From positions 1 through 7,172 of the forward strand of contig CANBFZ010000089.1 of assembly GCA_947367725.1 (NCBI GenBank): a DNA stretch of 7,172 nt, written 5' to 3'. This document shows positions 1-4,693 of this stretch, one piece after another. The position numbers and the translations under genes are program-made. The number at the start of each line of letters is the position of its first letter. Positions within the stretch are counted from its first letter, which is position 1. Below the pieces are notes generated by a model that saw only the letters and a program-made list of their open reading frames with translations, was not told where the DNA came from and did no database searches. Source of the DNA: an uncultured Eubacterium sp. GTDB taxonomy: Bacteria; Bacillota; Clostridia; Peptostreptococcales; Anaerovoracaceae.

Positions 1-342
1 AACTGTATAACGCTGCTTCTTCATTTTTTCTTGATCTAATTTTCCTTTAAAAATAATATATGTTGGTCTTCCTTCAAAAATATCACGTAATCTTTTTGAT
101 TTCATTGTTATCATTGAAACCAGACGATCCACCACAATTAAAGTTATTGTCGCAATAACACCATGAAAAAAAGTAAAATCCTTATTACCAACTGTATCTG
201 TCATAATTTCAGCAATAATTAAAAATACAACAAAATCAAATACATTTAACTGACTAAATTCTTTTTTACCAAAAATCCTTAATAAAACGCTTAAATAAAT
301 ATATATACAAAGACTTATAAAAAACACTTCGAAGACATTCAT
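1..342 (-). CDS. DUF421 (YetF-like) membrane protein, C-terminus beyond window edge
   Basis: An open minus-strand frame of 114 codons runs from ATG at 342 to the window edge with no stop. Hydrophobic segments lie near residues 5-23, 35-48 and 58-73. Two stretches match the DUF421/YetF pattern: GKKEFSQLNVFDFV at residues 25-38, and FEGRPTYIIFKGKL at residues 89-102, where the soluble domain begins. Family members are usually a little over 200 residues, so roughly half is visible. YetF-family proteins are Firmicutes membrane proteins of poorly defined function, and no catalytic role can be assigned. The start follows AAGGATTGGTGA, which gives a usable ribosome site. The gene is divergent from the small membrane-protein gene at 392, with only 49 bases between the two start codons. 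The DNA is very AT-rich, unlike the right half of the window. The family call comes from motif recognition, not a search. Confidence 0.8.
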   Translation of the reverse strand, partial: MNVFEVFFISLCIYIYLSVLLRIFGKKEFSQLNVFDFVVFLIIAEIMTDTVGNKDFTFFHGVIATITLIVVDRLVSMITMKSKRLRDIFEGRPTYIIFKGKLDQEKMKKQRYTV

Positions 343-391
343 ATTTCACCAATCCTTAAATATAATATTAGTAAGATAACAAGGAGGAAAT
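343..391. promoter_or_regulatory. Short divergent intergenic region with ribosome sites and a possible promoter
   Basis: These 49 bases separate two start codons facing away from each other, so any promoters for the two genes must overlap here or extend into the coding regions. On the plus strand TATAAT at 361-366 could be a -10 box, with TTCATA at 338-343 as a weak -35 at 17-bp spacing. The plus-strand ribosome site AAGGAGG lies at 381-387, five bases-minus-one upstream of the ATG at 392. AT-rich sequence makes chance TATAAT matches likely, so the promoter call is tentative while the ribosome site is firm. Confidence 0.35.
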
Positions 392-748
392 ATGAAATCA
401 TATTTAAAAATATACTTAAAATTCGCATTATTTATCCTAATTACCTTTACTATTACTAGTCTTATCCTAGCCTCTATTATTAGTTTTATTCATTTATCAA
501 ACATTATTTATCATACTATAATAAACCTTATTGCTGGTATTATAATGATTATCTGGGGATTTATGATTGTTAAAACATTTTCTAAAAATGCAATTTTGCA
601 TAGTTTATTATGTGGATTGATTTTTGCACTTATTGCTTTAATGATCAATATTAATGATATTAATCTCATTAATATCATTTCTCGACCATTTATTTTGATA
701 ATGACTGTAATTATTCTATCTATGTATAAAAAGAAATTAGAAGTTTAA
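392..748 (+). CDS. Small four-helix membrane protein, TIGR04086/YrzE-like
   Basis: This 118-residue protein is almost entirely hydrophobic. Four predicted membrane helices lie at about residues 9-31, 37-61, 66-87 and 92-111. Positively charged ends (MKSYLKIYLK at the start, MYKKKLEV at the end) suggest that both termini are cytoplasmic. Length, helix count and the glycine-containing helices 2 and 3 resemble the TIGR04086 (YrzE) family of Firmicutes membrane proteins, which has no known function. The start is set by AAGGAGG just upstream. The gene is divergent from the DUF421 gene and is followed about 60 bases later by an intrinsic terminator, so it appears monocistronic. It is rich in isoleucine and AT-rich codons. 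The reading frame is clearly real; the family name is only a likely match, and another small hydrophobic family is possible. Confidence 0.7.
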   Translation: MKSYLKIYLKFALFILITFTITSLILASIISFIHLSNIIYHTIINLIAGIIMIIWGFMIVKTFSKNAILHSLLCGLIFALIALMININDINLINIISRPFILIMTVIILSMYKKKLEV

Positions 749-807
749 ATTTTTAAAAATTTATCTATTCAAATCAAAAAACAGTTCATAACTATAATAT
801 TCAAAAC

Positions 808-850
808 AAAAGAAACTAGACGTTTTAAACTTAATATCTAGTTTCTTTTT
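808..850 (+). terminator. Intrinsic terminator after the small membrane-protein gene
   Basis: AAAAGAAACTAGA at 808-820 pairs perfectly over 13 bp with TCTAGTTTCTTTT at 837-849. The loop is 16 bases, and the right arm runs into a T tract at 845-851. The arm upstream is A-rich, so the hairpin could also work for a minus-strand transcript, but no minus-strand gene ends here. It closes the gene at 392-748. Confidence 0.8.
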
Positions 851-852
851 TA

Positions 853-1183
853 TCAAAATACTTTTCCATATAAAATTTATAGATTAAATCCTTAGTTAGT
901 AATACCAAAAATTATAAACTAGAATTTGAAAACCATAAAATTATGAGTGATTATTGCTCTCCATAGGTTATCAATAAAATCCTCCAAAAGCCTTGAAAAT
1001 AAAGGGTTTATCGCAATGTGTTCGCCTTATCCCTTTATATGATTTCACACAAGTTTACTCTTTCCCTGACTGCTTATAAGGGCAAAATCAAGGGCAAGAA
1101 AATCTCATAACAAGATATAACAAAGTGTGGCAATCGGGGAAATGTGATGTATGTGCGAATATATTATAACGGAGGATTTTTTA
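853..1183. other. Gene-free stretch upstream of tnpV
   Basis: No frame in these 331 bases has a start, ribosome site and coding length that I can support. Composition rises from very AT-rich to intermediate at about 940, so the left edge of the tnpV-bearing segment may lie near 850-950. An 8-bp inverted repeat, ATAAAGGG at 999-1006 and CCCTTTAT at 1031-1038, flanks 24 bases. GGAGG at 1171-1175 is the ribosome site of tnpV. No tRNA, CRISPR or insertion-sequence end is recognisable. It may be a remnant of the mobile element's non-coding DNA. Confidence 0.4.
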
Positions 1184-1564
1184 ATGGATAAGTACATTTA
1201 TGATGAAAGCAATGGTCTTTGGTATGAACCACAAGGAGATTATTATATTCCTTGTCTTACTTTACCAACCGAAAAAGAATACAAGCCTATCGGTTTATGG
1301 GGGCAGCGACACAAGCGATATTTACAGGAACATAAGAGGGCGCTTTACGCCACGCTACTCACAAGTGGCAAGTTGAATGATTATCTTGCGGATGTCGATA
1401 AACAGGCGGAGAAACGCTTTGAAAGACTTGTAGAACAGATGAAGCAGGCACAGGGTATCACAGAACGCCTAAAGGCGAAAAATGCCTTAGAATGGGTTGG
1501 ACAAATGAATAACATTTGGGCTTGTGCTATGGAGATTGTGGAGAGGGAAATTATATTCGTATAA
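1184..1564 (+). CDS. tnpV: TnpV-family transposon-encoded protein
   Basis: This 126-residue soluble protein closely fits the TnpV family found on Tn4451-type and related mobile elements of Clostridia. Recognisable landmarks in order are NGLWYEPQGDYYIPCLTLP (residues 10-28), PIGLWGQRHKRYLQEHK (35-51), LLTSGKLNDYLADVD (58-72) and a charged helical stretch running to EWVGQMNNI. The biochemical role of TnpV is not established; it travels with elements moved by the large serine recombinase TnpX. I chose the ATG at 1184 because GGAGG at 1171-1175 precedes it by eight bases. An in-frame ATG at 1151 has no ribosome site and would add eleven untypical residues. No TnpX-like recombinase or mobilisation gene is visible nearby, so the gene is either a relic or part of an element extending beyond what I can see. 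A terminator follows directly. Confidence 0.88.
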   Translation: MDKYIYDESNGLWYEPQGDYYIPCLTLPTEKEYKPIGLWGQRHKRYLQEHKRALYATLLTSGKLNDYLADVDKQAEKRFERLVEQMKQAQGITERLKAKNALEWVGQMNNIWACAMEIVEREIIFV

Positions 1565-1573
1565 GTAGACAAG

Positions 1574-1607
1574 GCGGCAGGGAGTAAATTCTCTGTCGCT
1601 TATTTTT
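1574..1607 (+). terminator. Intrinsic terminator after tnpV
   Basis: GCGGCAGGGAG at 1574-1584 pairs with TTCTCTGTCGC at 1589-1599 as an 11-bp stem that includes three G-U pairs. The loop is a TAAA tetraloop, and TTATTTTT follows at 1600-1607. The G-U pairs form only in plus-strand RNA, which fits termination of tnpV, whose stop ends ten bases earlier. It insulates tnpV from the promoter at 1629. Confidence 0.8.
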
Positions 1608-1628
1608 ACTATATTTTCGTTACGAAAC

Positions 1629-1657
1629 TTGACAAAAATCTCTCATTTTATTATAAT
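1629..1657 (+). promoter_or_regulatory. Sigma-70 promoter of the tetR-CPBP operon
   Basis: Consensus TTGACA at 1629-1634 and consensus TATAAT at 1652-1657 are separated by exactly 17 bases. The expected transcription start is near 1664, about 40 bases before the regulator's ATG. Both hexamers are perfect, so the promoter should be strong unless repressed. The -10 box sits inside the palindrome at 1651-1682. Confidence 0.88.
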
Positions 1658-1682
1658 TTATGTTATATAACAACAATTATAA
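1651..1682. promoter_or_regulatory. 32-bp palindromic operator, probable binding site of the adjacent TetR-family regulator
   Basis: The dyad is centred between 1666 and 1667. A perfect 12-bp core, TGTTATATAACA (1661-1672), is flanked by TTATAATT (1651-1658) and its exact complement AATTATAA (1675-1682). Only the two base pairs at 1659-1660 versus 1673-1674 break the symmetry, so 14 of 16 positions per arm match. It covers the -10 box and the expected transcription start, the usual place for a TetR-family repressor to block RNA polymerase. Assignment to the downstream regulator is inferred from position. Confidence 0.78.
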
Positions 1683-1703
1683 TATGACAGAGAGGTGAAA
1701 AAT

Positions 1704-2267
1704 ATGCCACCAAAGGTGAAAATTACAAAAGAGATGATTATAGATGCAGCATTTGAGATAGCACGAAGTGAGGGAGCAGAAAATATCAATGCACGAACTG
1801 TATCAAAAAAATTAGGCTGTTCCACTCAACCTGTTATGTATCATTTCAAAACAATAGAGGAATTGAAAAAAAATGTATATATTAAGGCAGATGAGTATCA
1901 TTCCGAATATATAACTAATATTCAGAGTGAAAATCCGATGAAAGATATTGGACTGAATTATATACGCTTTGCTGAAACAGAAAAAAATTTGTTTCGGTTT
2001 CTATTTCAAACAAATGAGTTTATAGGAAAAAATATTTCTGAGTTGATAAATTCTGAAGAATTACAGCCTATTATAGCTATACTGAGTAAAGAAGTAGAGG
2101 TCAATACAGAACAGGCGAAAACCATTTTCCGTTCATTATTCCTGATTGCACATGGATATGCAAGTATGTTTGCAAATAACGAAATGACCTATGACGAACA
2201 GACGATTATATCTGATTTAGACTTGGTATTTGACGGAACAGTTTATTCATTAAAAGGAGGATTATAA
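1704..2267 (+). CDS. TetR/AcrR-family transcriptional regulator
   Basis: This 187-residue protein has the length and layout of a TetR-family repressor. The N-terminal helix-turn-helix domain spans roughly residues 8-52: KITKEMIIDAAFEIARSEG, then ARTVSKKLGCSTQPVMYHF, with the recognition helix near 40-48. The remainder is a helical ligand and dimerisation domain with no obvious ligand clue. I chose the ATG at 1704 because AGAGGTG at 1691-1697 is well placed before it; a GTG at 1695 is in frame but overlaps that ribosome site. The gene starts an operon with the CPBP protease at 2267, overlapping it by one base, and follows a strong promoter buried in a palindrome. It most likely represses itself and the protease gene and releases them in response to an unknown small molecule or membrane stress. 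Codons are AT-rich compared with tnpV and the right-hand operon. Confidence 0.9.
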   Translation: MPPKVKITKEMIIDAAFEIARSEGAENINARTVSKKLGCSTQPVMYHFKTIEELKKNVYIKADEYHSEYITNIQSENPMKDIGLNYIRFAETEKNLFRFLFQTNEFIGKNISELINSEELQPIIAILSKEVEVNTEQAKTIFRSLFLIAHGYASMFANNEMTYDEQTIISDLDLVFDGTVYSLKGGL

Positions 2268-2977
2268 TGTATCGTTTATATAAGAAAAATGAATTAAATT
2301 TCTCATTGGTTTGGATTATTTCCTATGTTGTTTTGTTTAGTGTTGCTGACAGCTTTTCTGCTTCTCTTGGCACTGAAAAAATAATTGCTGCACCCGTTGC
2401 TATAGTTTTTACATTGCTTCTTTTAGTTTTTGTGAGTAAACACAACTTAAAAGAAAAATACGGTCTGTGTTCTTTTGATGGAAGCCTTAGAAATTTCTTA
2501 TATTTTACTCCGCTACTTCTAATTATGAGTATTAACCTATGGAATGGCGTTACGATGAAGCTGTCTGTTTTAGAAACTGTGTTATATATTTTAAGTATGC
2601 TCTGCGTTGGATTCATTGAAGAAATTATTTTTCGTGGATTTCTGTTCAAAGCATTATACAATGACAATGTAAAGTTGGCGATTGTTATCTCAAGTGTTAC
2701 TTTTGGAATTGGACATATTGTAAACTTACTGAACGGAAAAGATTTAATACCTACACTCTTACAAGTTTGTTATGCAATCGCAATAGGTTTTCTTTTTACA
2801 ATTATTTTTTACAAAGGAAAGAGCCTTTTACCGTGTATTATTGCACATAGTTTTGTAAATTCTTCGAGCGTTTTTGCTGTTGAAAATTCTTCAATGAAGT
2901 TTCATATTATTTCAAGTGCAGTATTATGTATTATTAGCTTAAGTTACGCACTGTGGATATTGAGAAAAACGAAATAA
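2267..2977 (+). CDS. CPBP-family intramembrane metalloprotease (CAAX/Abi type)
   Basis: This 236-residue polytopic membrane protein carries the CPBP (Abi/Rce1-like) motifs in order. EEIIFR at residues 118-123 is the EExxxR motif with catalytic Glu118 and Glu119, FGIGH at 146-150 supplies His150, and HSFVN at 194-198 supplies His194 and Asn198. All key residues are present, so the enzyme should be active. Hydrophobic segments lie near residues 12-30, 40-56, 78-96, 102-118, 136-153, 164-182 and 213-231. Family members cleave peptide bonds inside the membrane; some bacterial members act in bacteriocin immunity or peptide pheromone processing, and the substrate here is unknown. The start ATG overlaps the regulator's TAA (TAATG) and follows AAAGGAGG at 2253-2260, so translation is probably coupled. 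Nothing beyond 2977 looks like a terminator for it. Confidence 0.92.
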   Translation: MYRLYKKNELNFSLVWIISYVVLFSVADSFSASLGTEKIIAAPVAIVFTLLLLVFVSKHNLKEKYGLCSFDGSLRNFLYFTPLLLIMSINLWNGVTMKLSVLETVLYILSMLCVGFIEEIIFRGFLFKALYNDNVKLAIVISSVTFGIGHIVNLLNGKDLIPTLLQVCYAIAIGFLFTIIFYKGKSLLPCIIAHSFVNSSSVFAVENSSMKFHIISSAVLCIISLSYALWILRKTK

Positions 2978-3058
2978 TTTGATCAATATGAATCTATATT
3001 CCAAGAACGCTTAAAACAGAAGCATACAAAGGAACAAAAACGGCATAGCCACCAATGA
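2978..3058 (+). other. Open tail frame after the CPBP stop, possible relic of a mobile-element protein
   Basis: Directly after the CPBP stop and in the same frame, 26 sense codons and a TGA (3056-3058) encode a strongly hydrophilic tail (ESIFQERLKQKHTKEQK then RHSHQ). There is no start codon or ribosome site. Such Lys/Gln/Glu-rich ends are common in relaxases and recombinases, so it could be the last codons of a deleted mobile-element gene. The antisense frame at 2994-3092 competes for the same DNA and at most one of the two is real. I cannot name a family. Confidence 0.2.
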
Positions 3059-3092
3059 CTATCCCGTAATTTGATACAGCGTTGCCCTTCAT
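2994..3092 (-). pseudogene. Short hydrophobic frame, possible truncated membrane-transporter start
   Basis: A 32-residue minus-strand frame starts at ATG 3092 and ends at TAG 2994. After a short polar start (MKGNAVSN) comes one hydrophobic stretch, YGIVIGGYAVFVPLYASVL, resembling the first membrane helix of a transporter. AAGGA lies nine bases before the ATG, and a small hairpin (CGTCCT 3100-3105, AGGACG 3116-3121) lies just upstream of it. The frame starts 48 bases after the stop of the URO-D fragment, in the same orientation, as a next operon gene would. The composition drops to AT-rich inside it, so it may be a gene cut off at the edge of the acquired segment. It could also be chance; the family is not recognised. 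Confidence 0.3.
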
Positions 3093-3140
3093 CTCCTCAC
3101 GTCCTTATGTGGAAGAGGACGATGCGCTCCTCATCTCATT

Positions 3141-3260
3141 TTATTTATTATATTTCCCGTAGGTTTCTGCTTCTTCTACAATCCGCTTTGCCATATCGAA
3201 GTTGAGTGCAGACGGATATTCGCAGCCTGTTGCCAGGATGAAACCGCCGCCACAAGTGAA
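3141..3260 (-). pseudogene. C-terminal remnant of a uroporphyrinogen-decarboxylase-family (URO-D/MtaA) protein
   Basis: Read on the minus strand, the frame ending at TAA 3143-3141 encodes CFTCGGGFILATGCEYP, then residues including MAKRIVEEAETYGKY and a natural-looking end. This closely resembles the C-terminus of URO-D-domain proteins, with the family's GGF(I/L)-x-x-GCE-x-P segment followed by the last helix. Full-length relatives are about 340-400 residues; only about 39 remain. The frame has no start codon: upstream it runs in register to the stop of the deacylase gene at 3318. The only nearby ATG, on the minus strand near 3309, is out of frame. I read it as a gene whose 5' nine-tenths was deleted, leaving the tail next to the intact deacylase. 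GC content matches the right-hand operon, so it is resident DNA rather than part of the AT-rich segment. Many URO-D homologues act in one-carbon or methyl-transfer metabolism; no activity survives here. Confidence 0.65.
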
Positions 3261-3296
3261 GCAGCCGCCGGAACGTCTATGTCCTGGTGGCTGCTT
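3259..3296. repeat. Inverted repeat (13-bp stem hairpin) between the deacylase and the URO-D remnant
   Basis: AAGCAGCCGCCGG (3259-3271) and CTGGTGGCTGCTT (3284-3296) pair over 13 positions with a 12-base loop. The two imperfect positions are G-U pairs in plus-strand RNA but A-C mismatches in the minus-strand operon transcript. No T tract follows on either side, so it is not a standard intrinsic terminator. It lies 22 bases past the deacylase stop, where it could protect the 3' end of the mRNA, or it may mark the deletion that removed the URO-D gene. Confidence 0.5.
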
Positions 3297-3317
3297 ACGA
3301 TAGATACCATTATGAAT

Positions 3318-4673
3318 TTAGCTGTTTTGATATGGGATAAACCGTCCCAAGGTTCCGTTTACCATGATTTTGTCTCTCACCGCAATCTGTCCGCCCAGAA
3401 TGACATAAGAAATTCCGTCAGGCGGCAGGGTCGGCTGTTCGTAGGTGGCGCAGTCGGCAACGGTGGTTTCATCAAAGATTACGATATCCGCGTCGAACCC
3501 TTCCCGAATCTCACCCTTTGTCTTTAGGTTGAGACGCTCGGCAGGCAGCACTGTCATCTTGCGCAGCGCGTCCATCATAGTCAGAACGCCCTGTTCCCGC
3601 ACCAGACGTCCAAGTACCCGCGGAAAAGTGCCCGCGCCTCTCGGATGTCCGCCCCCGTCTGTAAAGCCGCAATCGCTGCCTACCATAACATAAGGCGCCT
3701 GATAGGCAAGCGCTACCTCCGGCTCGTTCATCACAAAGGCCGCTACATAAAGATCCGGCTCCTCTGCCCGCAGCTTTTCAAACAAAGCCTTGTCGCACCG
3801 CTGTCCTTTATAGGGACCCGCCGTAACCATCAGATCGCTGTAGTCCCATTTTTCAAAGCTGGCTTCATCAAATACCGCCGTGCCGATGCCGGTACAGAAC
3901 GCCGTGTAAGGATAACAGTCACAGGTAAGATCCACACCGGTCGCTCTGGCTGCATCAATTCGCGCCAGCGCTTCTTTCATATAGCCTACCGCGCTGCAGC
4001 TTCCGATGTGTGACATCTGCATGCCATAGCCGCTTCTTCTCTCAATTGCAACAAGCTCGTCGATAGACGAAACGCTTTGCGCTCCATCTGCCCGAAAATG
4101 GACGGAAGTCAAATACCCGGGATCCTCCAAAGCTGATAAAAGTTCCACCGTTTCCTCCGTGGTAACCCCCGGTGCGTATTCAAAGCCGCAGGAAAGACCC
4201 ACCGGTCCATATTTCCTACAAGACGCCAGTTCCTGTTTCATGCGGTCAAGCTGCGCTTTTGTGGAAGGCTGATATCTGTCATCTGCCCCCGCATGCTGCC
4301 GCAGGCTGTTTTGTCCCACAAACATCATATAGTTGGTCGGACTGCCCTGACTGTTTACCCTGCTGCAGAAATCTTCCAGCCTGTTATAGCTGTCGCCGCA
4401 GTTTCCGCCTACTTTTGTCGTAACGCCCATTCTGACTTCACAAGCTGCCGTAAAAAAATCATGATCGCCGCCAGTAAGCTGATTTTCATGGGCATGGATG
4501 TCGATAAACCCTGGCGAGACGATTTTTCCATCTGCGTCAATGGTTTCTTTTGTATCTGCAAGCACTGTTCCCACCTTGAGAATGGTTCCATGATCAATTA
4601 AAATATCGGCTTTTTCCCAGGTATCTGTTTTAAAGTTAGGAATTTTTGCATTCAGTATTTTTAAATCTTTCAT
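3318..4673 (-). CDS. N-acyl-D-amino-acid deacylase (D-aminoacylase) family amidohydrolase
   Basis: This 451-residue protein has the amidohydrolase fold signature of D-aminoacylases, zinc enzymes that remove the acyl group from N-acyl-D-amino acids in the cytoplasm. Visible elements are PGFIDIHAHE (residues 54-63) with His60 and His62, GGNCGDS (89-95) with the family's metal-binding Cys92, and VHFRADGA (191-198) with His192. SHIGS (221-225) contributes His222, DCYPYTA 252-258, and VGSDCG (331-336) the catalytic-position Asp334. The C-terminal run from HPRGAGTFPRVLGRLVRE through MTVLPAERL to the GFDADIVIFD beta-sandwich strand is typical. Length is slightly below the common 480-530 residues, with no segment obviously missing. 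The ATG is preceded by AAGGAG (4679-4684). It sits 20 bases after a DppF-type ATPase and is the last intact gene of the operon, implying that imported N-acyl amino acids or dipeptides are its substrates. A related D-glutamate or D-aspartate deacylase or a dipeptidase-like activity cannot be excluded. Confidence 0.9.
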   Translation of the reverse strand: MKDLKILNAKIPNFKTDTWEKADILIDHGTILKVGTVLADTKETIDADGKIVSPGFIDIHAHENQLTGGDHDFFTAACEVRMGVTTKVGGNCGDSYNRLEDFCSRVNSQGSPTNYMMFVGQNSLRQHAGADDRYQPSTKAQLDRMKQELASCRKYGPVGLSCGFEYAPGVTTEETVELLSALEDPGYLTSVHFRADGAQSVSSIDELVAIERRSGYGMQMSHIGSCSAVGYMKEALARIDAARATGVDLTCDCYPYTAFCTGIGTAVFDEASFEKWDYSDLMVTAGPYKGQRCDKALFEKLRAEEPDLYVAAFVMNEPEVALAYQAPYVMVGSDCGFTDGGGHPRGAGTFPRVLGRLVREQGVLTMMDALRKMTVLPAERLNLKTKGEIREGFDADIVIFDETTVADCATYEQPTLPPDGISYVILGGQIAVRDKIMVNGTLGRFIPYQNS

Positions 4674-4693
4674 CTATTCTCCTTGATGCAATG

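Noticed and set aside
1151..1183. Upstream in-frame ATG that would extend TnpV by eleven residues
   Set aside because: It has no ribosome site, whereas GGAGG sits correctly before the ATG at 1184; the extension does not resemble the family.
1381..1572. 63-codon minus-strand frame opposite tnpV
   Set aside because: It is antisense to a well-recognised gene, has no ribosome site and its composition is typical of a shadow frame.
1695..1703. GTG start three codons upstream for the TetR-family regulator
   Set aside because: It lies within the AGAGGTG ribosome site; the ATG at 1704 has proper spacing and gives the usual MPPK start.
2323..2667. 114-codon minus-strand frame opposite the CPBP gene
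   Set aside because: It is antisense to a protein with all catalytic motifs and resembles no family.
3090..3140. Hairpin CGTCCT/AGGACG as a terminator for the CPBP gene
   Set aside because: The stem is only 6 bp with a 10-base loop and no adjacent T tract in the plus direction.
3180..3309. 44-codon minus-strand frame beginning with the ATG near 3309
   Set aside because: It is out of register with the URO-D-like tail, has no ribosome site and no recognisable motif.
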